This document shows, piece by piece, positions 25,911-35,133 of a stretch of 64,000 bases of DNA. Location: positions 1-64,000 of the forward strand of contig MENK01000022.1 of the NCBI GenBank assembly GCA_001768235.1. The letters run 5' to 3'. This DNA comes from Bacteroidetes bacterium GWB2_32_14 (GTDB taxonomy: Bacteria; Bacteroidota; Bacteroidia; Bacteroidales; UBA12077). Position numbers and translations under genes: made by a program. The first letter of the stretch is position 1; each line of letters begins with the position of its first letter. Under the pieces are notes generated by a model. The model ran no database searches. It had not been told where the DNA came from and was given only the letters and a program-made list of their open reading frames with translations.

Positions 25911-27281
25911 ATGAACATAATTATTAAAAATGGGACTATTGTTACATCTGGGGAAATTCTTGAATCAGATATTTTAATTGAAAATGGGATAATTTCCAAA
26001 ATAGAAAAATCATTAAATACTTTAGATAAACTTGATAAAACCATTGATGCCAAAGGCTTAATCATTTCCCCGGGTGGAATAGATCCCCATGTACACATGT
26101 ATCTCCCTACTCCTGCCGGTTATTCGTCTGATAATTTTAATACAGGAAGCATTGCTGCTTTATTCGGTGGAACAACGACCCTTCTGGACTTTGTTACTCC
26201 AAGAAAAGGACAATCGTTAACTGATGCTCTCGATCAAAGAATTTCAGAAGCCGGTAATTCTCTGTGCGATTATTCTTTTCATGTCAGCCCTATAGAATGG
26301 ACAGAAAATACAGAGAATGAAATTAATGATTGTATTAAAGCCGGAATAACTTCTTTTAAAGTGTACATGGCCTATAAAGGTTCTGTAGGACTAGATGATA
26401 CAAATCTTCAAAAAGTACTTAAAGTAGTTGGAAAAGCTGGTGGATTAGTTACTGTCCATTGCGAAATGGGTGATGAAATTGAAGTTTTGCGTAATCAGTT
26501 TGTTTCAGAAGGTAAAATTGAATCCAGATATCATGCTTTATCCCGACCAGCAGAATTAGAGGCAGAAGCTGTTCAGAAAGTAGTTGATTATGCTAAAGAA
26601 ACAAATTGTACTGTTTACATTGTCCATGTATCTTCAGAAAAATCCCTGAAAATTATTGAAAAAGCTCAAAAATCAGGACAAAAAGTATTTGCAGAAACCT
26701 GCCCACATTATTTATTGCTCGATGATTCAAAATACAATGGAACTTTTAAAGACACTGTTAAATATGTTTTAAGTCCGCCATTGCGTAAAAAGGCTGATCA
26801 GGAAGCCCTTTGGGACAATATTCAGAAAGGAGTTATTTCAACTATAGGAACAGACCATTGCCCGTTTAATTTAATTCAAAAATCAGCAGGAATAAATGAT
26901 TTCAGAAAAGTACCCAACGGAGCTGGTGGTGTTGAGCATCGATTGACTTTACTTTATACTTATGGAATATTAGAAAATAAAATTACCTGGAATCAGTTTG
27001 TGGATATTACATCAACACAAACTGCAAAAATATTTGGTTTATACCCGCAAAAAGGAGAAATAGCCGTTGGTTCCGATGCCGATTTGGTTATTTGGAATCC
27101 GGAAAAAAAAAACACAATTTCTGCCAGGAACCATCATCAGAATTGCGATCTTGAGATTTACGAAGGTTTTAAAACCAAAGGAGCTCCTGAATTTGTATTA
27201 AAAAAGGGAGAAATTGTTATTGATAAAGGTGAACTTATTTCAAATCGAACAGGTTTATTTCTAAAACGAAAAATCAAATAG
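25911..27281 (+). CDS. hyuA: Dihydropyrimidinase/hydantoinase
   Basis: The 456-aa cyclic amidohydrolase carries HVH in PHVHMYLP, the carboxylated-lysine region ITSFKVYMAYKGS, later His ligands (VHCEMGD, IVHVSSE) and the metal Asp in GTDHCPFN. These are the binuclear-metal ligands of D-hydantoinase/dihydropyrimidinase. It hydrolyses cyclic ureides such as hydantoins, dihydropyrimidines or purine-derived rings. In the E. coli purine cluster hyuA lies next to ygeW and ygeY, and here those genes follow convergently. It probably opens the imidazole- or pyrimidine-derived ring after the Mo hydroxylase step. Confidence 0.93.
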   Translation: MNIIIKNGTIVTSGEILESDILIENGIISKIEKSLNTLDKLDKTIDAKGLIISPGGIDPHVHMYLPTPAGYSSDNFNTGSIAALFGGTTTLLDFVTPRKGQSLTDALDQRISEAGNSLCDYSFHVSPIEWTENTENEINDCIKAGITSFKVYMAYKGSVGLDDTNLQKVLKVVGKAGGLVTVHCEMGDEIEVLRNQFVSEGKIESRYHALSRPAELEAEAVQKVVDYAKETNCTVYIVHVSSEKSLKIIEKAQKSGQKVFAETCPHYLLLDDSKYNGTFKDTVKYVLSPPLRKKADQEALWDNIQKGVISTIGTDHCPFNLIQKSAGINDFRKVPNGAGGVEHRLTLLYTYGILENKITWNQFVDITSTQTAKIFGLYPQKGEIAVGSDADLVIWNPEKKNTISARNHHQNCDLEIYEGFKTKGAPEFVLKKGEIVIDKGELISNRTGLFLKRKIK

Positions 27282-27352
27282 ATTACAAAAAAACAGATTT
27301 AAACAGATCTTTAGATCCATTCAAATCTGTGTCATCTAATTTCTATTATTAC

Positions 27353-28540
27353 CTATAAACCTACCCTTTTATTATTTCTTTTTAATATATTTTGTAAAAC
27401 TTCCGATGGTTTCTCGAATTTAGTAGTAAACATCATAGCAGCAATAATATAGGGTTTAAATCCTGCTTCAAGATATGTTCTTATCCTGTATTGTTCGAAA
27501 ACATTTCCATTCACTTCGCCTTCTTTACACGAAACGCCACTGATATCTGCTGGTAAACAATGCATGTATAAAGCATCCTGGTTTTTTGTCAGTTTCTTTT
27601 TCGCATCGTTGTATTCCCAGTTTTTAAATTTGGCATTATTAGTCAAACAAGTTTGTTCCAAAGCTTTTAAACCTTCTTTATCGGCAGCTTGCAACAATTT
27701 TGTACGTTGTTGCATGATATGAAATGGAGCCCAGCTTTTTGGATAAACGATATCTGCATCTTTCATTGCATCTTCCATTGAATGGCTTACATTTAATGAA
27801 CCACCACTTTGTTTTGCATTGTTTTTAGCAATCTCAACTATTTCAGGAATTAATCCGTAACCTTCGGGATATGCCAGTTCGATATTCATTCCGTATCGTG
27901 ACATTAAAGCAATGATACCTTGTGGAACAGAAAGTGGTTTTCCGTAGCTTGGTGAATACGCCCAGCTCATTACAATTTTTTTACCTTTCAGGTTCTCCAA
28001 CGATCCAAACTGGTTTTGTAAATGCATTAAATCGGCCATAGATTGTGTTGGATGGTCCATATCGCACTGTAAGTTTACAATTCCCGGGCGACTGGGTAAT
28101 ACTCCTTTTGCAAATCCTTCGTCTAATGCTTCACCAACTTCGCGCATGTATTTATTTCCTTCGCCAAGAAACATATCATCACGAATACCAATAAAATCAG
28201 ATAAAAACGAAATCATGTTTGCTGTTTCACGAACAGTTTCTCCATGTGCAATCTGTGATTTTTGCTCGTCCAAATCCTGAACTGCTAATCCAAGCAAGTT
28301 GCTTGCCGAGGCAAACGAAAAACGTGTACGTGTTGAATTATCACGGAAATTTGAAATAGCCAAGCCTGAATCGAAAACCCGGGGTGATATATTGTTATCA
28401 CGCATTTCTTTCAGAATTTCTGCAACATCAAGAACAGCTTTTAAATCTTCCTGGCTTTTTTCCCAGGTAAGTAAGAAATCTTTTTTGTAAAGATTTGTTT
28501 TTAAAGCACTTAATTTTTGTATTTTATCATGTAAACTCAT
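27353..28540 (-). CDS. ygeW: YgeW-type knotted carbamoyltransferase
   Basis: The 395-aa protein is in the aspartate/ornithine carbamoyltransferase superfamily. The carbamoyl-phosphate loop reads NSTRTRFSFASASNLLG. HPTQSMADLMHL and the C-terminal MHCLPADISG correspond to the HPxQ and HCLP motifs. Its length and the SGLAISNFRDNSTRTR context match the YgeW branch rather than OTC or ATC. It is probably a carbamoyltransferase of purine or ureide catabolism that yields carbamoyl phosphate for ATP synthesis. The ygeY gene lies 108 bp upstream on the same strand. Confidence 0.93.
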   Translation of the reverse strand: MSLHDKIQKLSALKTNLYKKDFLLTWEKSQEDLKAVLDVAEILKEMRDNNISPRVFDSGLAISNFRDNSTRTRFSFASASNLLGLAVQDLDEQKSQIAHGETVRETANMISFLSDFIGIRDDMFLGEGNKYMREVGEALDEGFAKGVLPSRPGIVNLQCDMDHPTQSMADLMHLQNQFGSLENLKGKKIVMSWAYSPSYGKPLSVPQGIIALMSRYGMNIELAYPEGYGLIPEIVEIAKNNAKQSGGSLNVSHSMEDAMKDADIVYPKSWAPFHIMQQRTKLLQAADKEGLKALEQTCLTNNAKFKNWEYNDAKKKLTKNQDALYMHCLPADISGVSCKEGEVNGNVFEQYRIRTYLEAGFKPYIIAAMMFTTKFEKPSEVLQNILKRNNKRVGL

Positions 28541-28648
28541 ATAAATTCATTTTTATTTTTTTACTAAACCATTAACCTGCATTTTCGTGGTTCTTTGTGT
28601 TTTCGTGACTTCGATGCTTATATTACACAAAATTTACACAAAATATTA

Positions 28649-29836
28649 TTAAATCTCATATGCAAATGCAGCATAAAATGCCGATGCAACAACTAAATCC
28701 TGAATTGCTACTTTCTCGTTTGGAGCATGTGCAAGCACTTCGTTGCCCGGCCCGAATCCAATAGTTGGTATTCCGTAGGTTCCGCAAGTCATAATACCGT
28801 TGGTAGAGAATGTCCATTTATCAATTAAAGGGGCTTTACCATATAGATTTTTATAAGAACGAACTCCGGTTTGAACTATTTCATGATCTTCTGGCATTTT
28901 CCAGGTTGGATAGTATTTCTCCATTCCATATTCCAGTCCGGTATATGCTTTTTCTTTGTAATCAAGAACTTCCACTTTTGCATTCATTCCTTTAATAAGT
29001 TCCTGAATCTCAGCAACTGCAGATTCTTTGGTTTCGCCCCATGTTAACCGGCGATCCAGGTGAATTCGTGCATAATCGGAAACCGCACATAACGATGGTG
29101 TTCCGGAAATTATTTCTGAAATGGTAACGCTTCCTTTTCCAAGAAATTCATCAAATTTTAAATGTTCATTTAGCTTTTCAATTTCCAATGCTGTTCGCGA
29201 TGCCATATAAATAGCATTCTTACCACGTTCAGGAGCAGAACCATGTGATGAAACACCATAGAAATGAACATGAATTTCCATTCTCCCTCTATGTCCTCTA
29301 TAAATATTCAAATTTGTAGGTTCTGTGCTTATTACAAAATCAGGTTTAATTTTATCTTCTTCAACAATGAATTTCCAGCACAAACCATCGCAATCTTCTT
29401 CCATCACACTACCCACAAAATAGATGGTTAAGTCTTTATTAAAGCCAAGTTCTTTTAAAATCCTTCCTGATGTTACAAAAGCTGCTGGCCCGCCTTCCTG
29501 ATCAACAGATCCGCGTCCATGAACAAAACCATCTTTAATTTCGCCGCCAAGCGGGTTAAAACTCCAGTTGTCCATGTTTCCCATATCTACTGTATCCATG
29601 TGCCCGTCAATAGCCAATATCTTCTTTCCATTTCCTATTTGGCCAATCACATTGCCTAAACCATCAATCCAAACTTTATCAAAGCCAGCTTCTTCCATCT
29701 GACGTTTAAGTTCTAATTGAACATCTTTTTCCTGAGTACTTAACGATTTGATTTTAATTAACTTCGAGAGGTTTTCAGCAGTATAATCGCGGTATTTCTC
29801 CGAAAGTTCATTTATTCTTTTATAAATATCATTCAT
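28649..29836 (-). CDS. ygeY: YgeY-type M20 family hydrolase
   Basis: The 395-aa protein belongs to the M20/ArgE/DapE metallohydrolase family. AIDGHMDTVDMGN holds the first metal His and the catalytic Asp. GRGSVDQEGG and MEEDCDGLCW hold further ligands and the catalytic Glu. IHLDRRLTWGE lies in the lid domain. YgeY is a partner of YgeW in the purine-associated cluster, where it probably cleaves a carbamoylated or acylated amino-acid intermediate. It precedes ygeW on the minus strand, so the two likely share a transcript, divergent from the XdhC-type gene. Confidence 0.93.
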   Translation of the reverse strand: MNDIYKRINELSEKYRDYTAENLSKLIKIKSLSTQEKDVQLELKRQMEEAGFDKVWIDGLGNVIGQIGNGKKILAIDGHMDTVDMGNMDNWSFNPLGGEIKDGFVHGRGSVDQEGGPAAFVTSGRILKELGFNKDLTIYFVGSVMEEDCDGLCWKFIVEEDKIKPDFVISTEPTNLNIYRGHRGRMEIHVHFYGVSSHGSAPERGKNAIYMASRTALEIEKLNEHLKFDEFLGKGSVTISEIISGTPSLCAVSDYARIHLDRRLTWGETKESAVAEIQELIKGMNAKVEVLDYKEKAYTGLEYGMEKYYPTWKMPEDHEIVQTGVRSYKNLYGKAPLIDKWTFSTNGIMTCGTYGIPTIGFGPGNEVLAHAPNEKVAIQDLVVASAFYAAFAYEI

Positions 29837-30121
29837 AACTTAATAATTCTTTAAATTCAGATGTTAAAATTATATTTTTTATTAAATATTTTCAATTTCC
29901 AGAATAGAATTATAGAAGATGTTCTTTGAATTAGAATAAACAAATACCTTTTATCAAATTCAAAGATTTTTTTTCTATTTTGGTTATTATATTACAAAAA
30001 ACAAACTTATATGTACAACTAATTCCTAAAAACAAAATACAAATCTTCTTATAACAATTATTTCATTGTATTTTTGAAATTGAAACTAATTATGATTAGT
30101 AACACAATTAAAATTATTTAC

Positions 30122-31072
30122 ATGGAACTTTGGGCATTTATTGAAAAAGAACTGTCTGCTAACCTCAATGTAATGTTGATTGTTGTAATCGACAGGCATG
30201 GAAGCAGTCCCGGGAAAATAGGTTTTAAAATGGCTGTATCCGAATCGGGAGCAATGAACGGTTCAATTGGCGGTGGAGTTATGGAATACAACATGGTTGA
30301 GCTGGCAAAAAAAGAAGCTAAAAATGCAAAGAATAAAATATTTTTAAAAAGACAGGTTCATAATCCCGATTCGGAACAGGATAAATCGGGTTTAATTTGC
30401 TCCGGAGAACAAACCCATGCCTTTATTCTTTTGGATAAACCAAAAACTGGTATCATTCATAAAATAATAAAGTTATCAGATAAAGGTGAAAACGGGATTC
30501 TTAAATTAAACCCAAATGGAATTTCTTTTATTGAAAATAGTAAAGAAGAAAACCATATTAACTTCCGGTTTACCAATGAAAATAACTGGGAGTACTCCGA
30601 AATTATTGGACTAAAAGATACACTGTACATTTTTGGGGCAGGCCATGTAAGCTTGCCTTTAAGCCATATTTTCAGGATACTTGATTTTAGGATTGTAGTT
30701 TATGACGATCGCGATGATTTAAGCACTTTTAACAGCAATTCATTTGCTCATCAAAAACACATTATCGATTATAAAAGTATTAGCACCCTAATACCTGAAG
30801 GGCCAAATAGTTACGTAGTTATTATGACTGTTGCTCATAAAAGCGATGCATTGGTTTTAAAGCAATTAGCTTCGAAAAAATTTAAATATTTAGGTATGAT
30901 TGGAAGCAAAAATAAAACGAAAACTATTTTTGAGAATCTAATAGCAGAAGGAGTTTCAAAATCCGATCTCGAAAAAGTGGATGCTCCTATAGGATTATCA
31001 ATAAACAGCCAAACTCCTGCCGAAATAGCTATCAGCATTGCTGCTAAAATTGTTCAGGTTAAAAACAGCTAA
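30122..31072 (+). CDS. XdhC/CoxI-family Mo-hydroxylase maturation factor
   Basis: I take the start at ATG 30122 because the family begins about here (MELWAFIEKELS); an upstream ATG at 30074 would add 16 atypical residues. The ~316-aa protein has the N-terminal XdhC domain (RHGSSPGKIGFKMAVSE, SIGGGVMEY, CSGEQ with a conserved Cys). Its C-terminal Rossmann domain reads LYIFGAGHVSLPLS. XdhC proteins bind the molybdenum cofactor and insert its sulfurated form into xanthine-dehydrogenase-type enzymes. It is expected to serve the Mo hydroxylase at 21290. Confidence 0.88.
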   Translation: MELWAFIEKELSANLNVMLIVVIDRHGSSPGKIGFKMAVSESGAMNGSIGGGVMEYNMVELAKKEAKNAKNKIFLKRQVHNPDSEQDKSGLICSGEQTHAFILLDKPKTGIIHKIIKLSDKGENGILKLNPNGISFIENSKEENHINFRFTNENNWEYSEIIGLKDTLYIFGAGHVSLPLSHIFRILDFRIVVYDDRDDLSTFNSNSFAHQKHIIDYKSISTLIPEGPNSYVVIMTVAHKSDALVLKQLASKKFKYLGMIGSKNKTKTIFENLIAEGVSKSDLEKVDAPIGLSINSQTPAEIAISIAAKIVQVKNS

Positions 31073-31325
31073 CCCTATTATTCTTTGCGAACGAAGCCGA
31101 CAGGTGAAGTGAAGCAATCCATAATAGACTGCTTTCTTTCACTCGCAGTGACAATTCTCTTTTTTAGCATTTTAATTACTTTAGGCATTTTAGGCACTTC
31201 ATCCCTGCCAACGGGAGGTAAACTACTTTTGTTAATAAGTATGTTAAAAGTTCATTCTTCCAAAAAATCAATTTTGTATAGAAATTCATATATTTGCATA
31301 CGAAATGAATTTTTCGTGACTTTTA
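31073..31325. repeat. Intergenic region with a dispersed palindromic repeat
   Basis: The text at 31083-31151 (TTGCGAACGAAG, then GAAGCAATCC, later TCACTCGCAGTGAC) is a degenerate form of an imperfect inverted repeat common in bacterial intergenic DNA. No protein is expected here. A TATATTTG promoter-like element occurs at 31289-31296, upstream of the leader ORF that begins at 31326. Confidence 0.5.
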
Positions 31326-31454
31326 ATGAAAACATTAAAAATATACAAGGACAAAGCAGAGTTTTTTAAAATGATATTTAGGCTTTTTGCCTTTGAAAAC
31401 AGGTTTCCTTTTCGGAAACCTGTTTTTTTTTATATACCAACTAAAGCAATATGA
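31326..31454 (+). CDS. Phe-rich leader peptide ORF upstream of the EamA gene
   Basis: An ATG at 31326 opens 42 codons ending at TGA 31452-31454, which overlaps the eamA-type start codon (ATGA). Residues 13-35 contain nine Phe codons (EFFKMIFRLFAFENRFPF, then VFFY). The codons for RFPFRKPVFF pass straight through the intrinsic terminator at 31399-31430. That arrangement would let ribosome movement decide between termination and readthrough, as in amino-acid attenuation. The ORF could also be fortuitous in AT-rich DNA, where TTT is common. Confidence 0.4.
   Translation: MKTLKIYKDKAEFFKMIFRLFAFENRFPFRKPVFFYIPTKAI
31399..31430 (+). terminator. Strong intrinsic terminator 20 bp before the EamA gene (candidate attenuator)
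   Basis: A 10-bp perfect stem (ACAGGTTTCC at 31399-31408 with GGAAACCTGT at 31414-31423) is followed by eight or more T residues. It lies downstream of a promoter-like element and directly before the gene start, so it is better placed as a leader attenuator than as an end-of-gene terminator. Confidence 0.75.
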
Positions 31455-32332
31455 TATATCTTATTCTAAGTATTCTTTCTTCAACCGCTATTTATATTAT
31501 CTTTAAATACGCGGATAAGTTTAAAATCAATACTTTCGATATTATCATTATAAACTACATTACGGCTTCAATTCTTGGGTTTATTATATCAGATATTCAT
31601 AATTTAAATTTTTCCATATTTAAAAACGAGTGGTTCCCCTACTCTGCTCTCATTGGAGTTCTATTTATTCTGTTATTTGTAGTCATTGCAAAATCATCTC
31701 AAGTGGTTGGAATAGCAGTTACAACGGTTTCAAATAAAATGTCGGTTATAATTCCCATTATAGTATCCATTATCATTGATCCTTTAGATGTATTAACAAA
31801 TCTTAAAACTATAGGAATTATTCTTGCTCTGATTGCCGTATTCCTCACCATTTATCGTAAGCGAAATGTAAATTTTCAACCACACGATATTTATTTGCCT
31901 GTTATCCTGTTTTTAGGAATGGGATTAGTAGATTCTCTTGTAAAATTTGCCCAGCAAAACTTTGTTAATGATAGTATCTTAGCCTTATTTACAGTTGTAT
32001 TGTTTATGATGGCCGCAACAACAGGAATAATTACCAAGATTATACTAAAAACATCATTTAAAAATCTAATAAACAGTAAAACCTTTTTATGGGGTGTTGC
32101 ATTAGGTATTAGTAATTATGGCTCATTATATTTTATTATACGGGCATTAAATCATAAAACAAATTCGGGTAATACCTTCGATGGGTCTATTGTATTCGGA
32201 ATAAATAATCTTGGAGTTATTGCATTGTCTGTATTATTTGGATTAATTTTTTTCAAAGAGAAATTATTAAAAATAAACTGGATAGGAATTAGTATAGCCT
32301 GTGTGGCAATTTATATTTTATCAAAAACCTAA
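31451..32332 (+). CDS. EamA/DMT-family permease
   Basis: The 293-aa integral membrane protein has about ten TM helices in two EamA repeats (1-145 and 150-293), the fold of the drug/metabolite transporters. These typically export amino acids or other metabolites. The substrate cannot be read from the sequence, but the Phe-rich leader ORF would fit an aromatic amino acid. The leader ORF stop overlaps its ATG, and the next gene begins 3 bp after its stop. Confidence 0.88.
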   Translation: MIYLILSILSSTAIYIIFKYADKFKINTFDIIIINYITASILGFIISDIHNLNFSIFKNEWFPYSALIGVLFILLFVVIAKSSQVVGIAVTTVSNKMSVIIPIIVSIIIDPLDVLTNLKTIGIILALIAVFLTIYRKRNVNFQPHDIYLPVILFLGMGLVDSLVKFAQQNFVNDSILALFTVVLFMMAATTGIITKIILKTSFKNLINSKTFLWGVALGISNYGSLYFIIRALNHKTNSGNTFDGSIVFGINNLGVIALSVLFGLIFFKEKLLKINWIGISIACVAIYILSKT

Positions 32333-32335
32333 ACT

Positions 32336-32953
32336 GTGGCAGTGTATATAGATGAATATTTAACCATAAGTAAACCATCTGAGGGACTTTTTAAAGACCG
32401 GGGAAGTAAATTTATTGCACTTGCTTTTCCTGTTACTTCTGAAAACGAAGTAAAAGAAATATTGGAAAAACTACGAAATGATTATCATGATGCAAGGCAT
32501 CATTGTTATGCATATATGCTTGGCCCCGAGAAAAATATGTATCGTGCCAATGATGATGGAGAACCATCAGGTACAGCAGGGAAACCTGTCCTGGGGCAAA
32601 TAAAATCATTCGACTTAACCAATGTGTTAATTGTTGTAATCCGCTATTTCGGGGGTACAAAACTGGGTGTAAGCGGGTTGATTCATGCTTATAAAACAGC
32701 AGCCGAAGAAGCATTAAAAAGTGCTGAAATTATAAAAAAGATATTGCTTGATTATTACCAGCTTAAGTTTGAATATCCTGCAATGAATGAAATTATGAGA
32801 ATCTTAAAAGAAGAAAATATAGAACAAATCGATCAAAAATTCGATCTCTCCTGCTCGATAACAATTCGCTTCAGAAAAGCAGACACAGAAAAAGTGTTGA
32901 GTAAATTCGACCGGGTTGAAAAGCTAAAGATCGAGTTCGTGGAAACAAAATGA
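32336..32953 (+). CDS. YigZ/IMPACT-family protein
   Basis: The 205-aa protein has an N-terminal UPF0029/IMPACT domain (about 15-125). It contains the characteristic HHCYAYMLGPEKNMYRANDDGEPSG segment and IRYFGGTKLGVSGLIHAY. A C-terminal ferredoxin-like DUF1949 domain follows (about 140-200). The family is related to translation-regulating IMPACT proteins; the bacterial role is uncertain. It starts with GTG at 32336, 3 bp after the EamA gene, suggesting coupling. Confidence 0.9.
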   Translation: MAVYIDEYLTISKPSEGLFKDRGSKFIALAFPVTSENEVKEILEKLRNDYHDARHHCYAYMLGPEKNMYRANDDGEPSGTAGKPVLGQIKSFDLTNVLIVVIRYFGGTKLGVSGLIHAYKTAAEEALKSAEIIKKILLDYYQLKFEYPAMNEIMRILKEENIEQIDQKFDLSCSITIRFRKADTEKVLSKFDRVEKLKIEFVETK

Positions 32954-33057
32954 GAAAGAGTGTTTGATGGTATGAGATGGTGAATTGATGATTGGTAATT
33001 AAAACCTGAAACTTTTAACTTTTAACTTATAAATGTTCAACTAATAAAAACAGATAA

Positions 33058-33966
33058 ATGAAAAACAAACATTTAATTTCAATTACTGACTTTACCAGGG
33101 ATGAAGTATTTAAAATCCTTGAACTGGCAGCTGAATTCGAAAAAAATCCAAGTCAGAATCTGCTTAACGGTAAAGTAATAGCCACACTTTTTTTCGAACC
33201 ATCAACACGTACCCGTTTAAGTTTCGAGAGTGCTATTAGTCGTCTGGGTGGAAAATACATTGGATTCACCGATGCTTCGTCGTCGAGTGTTTCGAAAGGA
33301 GAATCAATTAAAGACACCATTATGACTGTTGCCAATTACAGCGATATGATTATTATGCGTCATCCTGTTGAAGGAAGTGCACGATGGGCAAGCGAAGTAT
33401 CACGAGTTCCTGTAATTAATGCCGGAGATGGTGCGAACCAGCATCCTACACAAACCCTGCTTGATTTATACACTATTAAACAAACTCAGGGCACACTTGA
33501 AAATTTAAATTTATTTTTTGTTGGCGACTTAAAATATGGACGCACAGTACACTCTTTGATTCAAGCCATGTCGATGTTTAATACCACCTTTCATTTTATT
33601 TCACCTCTGGAATTACAAATCCCCAAAGAATACAAATTGTACTTGGACAAACTCGGTTTAAAGTATTATGAATATAGAGATTTCTCGGAAATTGCAAACG
33701 ATGCCGATATTATTTATATGACCCGTATTCAGCGCGAACGATTCTCCGATCCTATGGAATATGAAAAAACAAAGAACTCGTATGTTCTTAAAAATAGTAT
33801 GCTCAATAATACAAGACCCAACATGAAAGTATTACATCCTCTGCCAAGGGTAAACGAAATACATACAGATGTTGACACAAATGAAAAAGCATACTATTTT
33901 ACTCAGGCTTTAAATGGTGTTTATACACGCCAGGCAATTATGACTTATATTTTAGGACTTAAATAA
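33058..33966 (+). CDS. pyrB: Aspartate carbamoyltransferase catalytic subunit
   Basis: The 302-aa protein carries the ATCase signatures: [15 protein letters not shown] (carbamoyl-phosphate loop), [11 protein letters not shown] (80s loop with Ser and Lys), [11 protein letters not shown], and HPLPRVNEI. It transfers the carbamoyl group to aspartate in pyrimidine synthesis. pyrI begins 8 bp downstream, so holoenzyme subunits are co-expressed. The upstream spacer contains AACTTTTAACTT-type simple repeats. Confidence 0.97.
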   Translation: MKNKHLISITDFTRDEVFKILELAAEFEKNPSQNLLNGKVIATLFFEPSTRTRLSFESAISRLGGKYIGFTDASSSSVSKGESIKDTIMTVANYSDMIIMRHPVEGSARWASEVSRVPVINAGDGANQHPTQTLLDLYTIKQTQGTLENLNLFFVGDLKYGRTVHSLIQAMSMFNTTFHFISPLELQIPKEYKLYLDKLGLKYYEYRDFSEIANDADIIYMTRIQRERFSDPMEYEKTKNSYVLKNSMLNNTRPNMKVLHPLPRVNEIHTDVDTNEKAYYFTQALNGVYTRQAIMTYILGLK

Positions 33967-33974
33967 ATAAAACT

Positions 33975-34436
33975 ATGGATATTAACGATAAAAAATTACA
34001 GGTAAGTGCTATCCAAAACGGAACAGTTATCGATCATATTCCTGCAAGCAATCTGTTTAAGGTTATTGACATATTAGGGCTGGATAAGATTAAATCGCAG
34101 ATTACATTCGGAACTAACCTTGAAAGCAAACGATTAGGTTTTAAAGCAATTATAAAACTTGCTGATGTATTTTTCATGGATGAAGAAATAAATAAAATTG
34201 CACTTGTAGCTCCCGAAGCAAAGCTTAATATAATTAAAAATTATAAAGTTGTTGAAAAACGAATTGTTGAAGTTCCAGATGCTATTGTAGGAATAGCCAA
34301 GTGTGGTAATCCTAAGTGCGTTACCAATATTGAAAATATTGTTACAAAGTTCCAGGTTGTTTCAAAGAAAAAAGTGGCATTAAAGTGCCATTATTGCGAA
34401 AAAATAACCGATTCAGAGCAAATGGAAATTTTCTAG
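33975..34436 (+). CDS. pyrI: Aspartate carbamoyltransferase regulatory chain
   Basis: The 153-aa regulatory subunit has an N-terminal allosteric domain and a C-terminal zinc domain. The four Zn-binding Cys lie in AKCGNPKCVTN and LKCHYCEKI, the usual CX4C and CX2C pairs. The zinc domain bridges regulatory and catalytic chains, so this enzyme is the allosteric B/I type. A hairpin terminator follows the stop. Confidence 0.96.
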   Translation: MDINDKKLQVSAIQNGTVIDHIPASNLFKVIDILGLDKIKSQITFGTNLESKRLGFKAIIKLADVFFMDEEINKIALVAPEAKLNIIKNYKVVEKRIVEVPDAIVGIAKCGNPKCVTNIENIVTKFQVVSKKKVALKCHYCEKITDSEQMEIF

Positions 34437-34444
34437 TAAACAAA

Positions 34445-34470
34445 AAGCTGCTTTTCGAAGCAGCTTTTTT
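34445..34470 (+). terminator. Terminator of the pyrB-pyrI operon
   Basis: The stem AAGCTGCTT/AAGCAGCTT is followed by a T-run, 9 bp after the pyrI stop. Confidence 0.8.
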
Positions 34471-34551
34471 ATTGTGATTCGTGATTAGTGAATAGTAACC
34501 CCAAACTTACTTTTTGCTATTCACCAATCTGTGATCACCAAAAACAAATCA

Positions 34552-35010
34552 CTATCTAATACGATCAAGGCTTCGAATCAATGCTTCATCTTTTCCTATT
34601 GCACGTATGGCAAAATAAGTTAAAATTGCAGCCAAAATTGGAAAAACTACAGGGATGTTATAACTGACAACCCCTTCGAGCTGGCTGGAGAAACTTTTTA
34701 CATAGTAGTAATTAATTCCTGAATAACCTAACATCAAAATTAAGTTTATTACATTCAAACGCATCTGAATAATACGCTTTTTAAATAAAAAAATACTGCC
34801 AAACGAAATCAACACAATTATTGATAAGAGAATAATTGGAGAAATCGTTAAAAAATAAATTTCTTTCTGCCCATCAAGAAAAAGGCCATTGAAATAGTAT
34901 GTAAAAACATGATTATCATTTGCAAGTAGTTCTGCTAATGGAAGAAAAAAAACGGAACCCATGAGCGCTGATATAATTAATAAATACATTGTCTGAATTC
35001 TTTGTAACAT
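34552..35010 (-). CDS. DUF4293 membrane protein
   Basis: The 152-aa protein has four TM helices (about 7-27, 50-75, 82-102 and 112-135) and the N-terminal MLQRIQTMYLLI of the Bacteroidota-specific DUF4293 family. The function is unknown. The gene stands alone and is convergent with pyrI. Its presence is a useful taxonomic marker. Confidence 0.85.
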   Translation of the reverse strand: MLQRIQTMYLLIISALMGSVFFLPLAELLANDNHVFTYYFNGLFLDGQKEIYFLTISPIILLSIIVLISFGSIFLFKKRIIQMRLNVINLILMLGYSGINYYYVKSFSSQLEGVVSYNIPVVFPILAAILTYFAIRAIGKDEALIRSLDRIR

Positions 35011-35133
35011 AAAAAGATTAATTATAGTTTGAATAATTGATTATCGATAAACAAAAGTAGGCGTTTTTATCTTTCAAAATGAAAAAGCAATTCAATTTTA
35101 ACAAGATTTAACAAAATTCGTTTTTATGTTCCA

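Noticed and set aside
31085-31369. 94-codon plus-strand ORF
   Set aside because: Its sequence is dominated by a dispersed palindromic intergenic repeat and its 3' part overlaps the better-supported leader ORF in another frame. The peptide has no protein-like pattern.
23840-33057. Functional role for the AACTTTTAACTT-type runs near 23860, 25220 and 33010
   Set aside because: These short repeats between genes look like low-complexity intergenic text. They have no hairpin or fixed distance to starts that would support a regulatory site.
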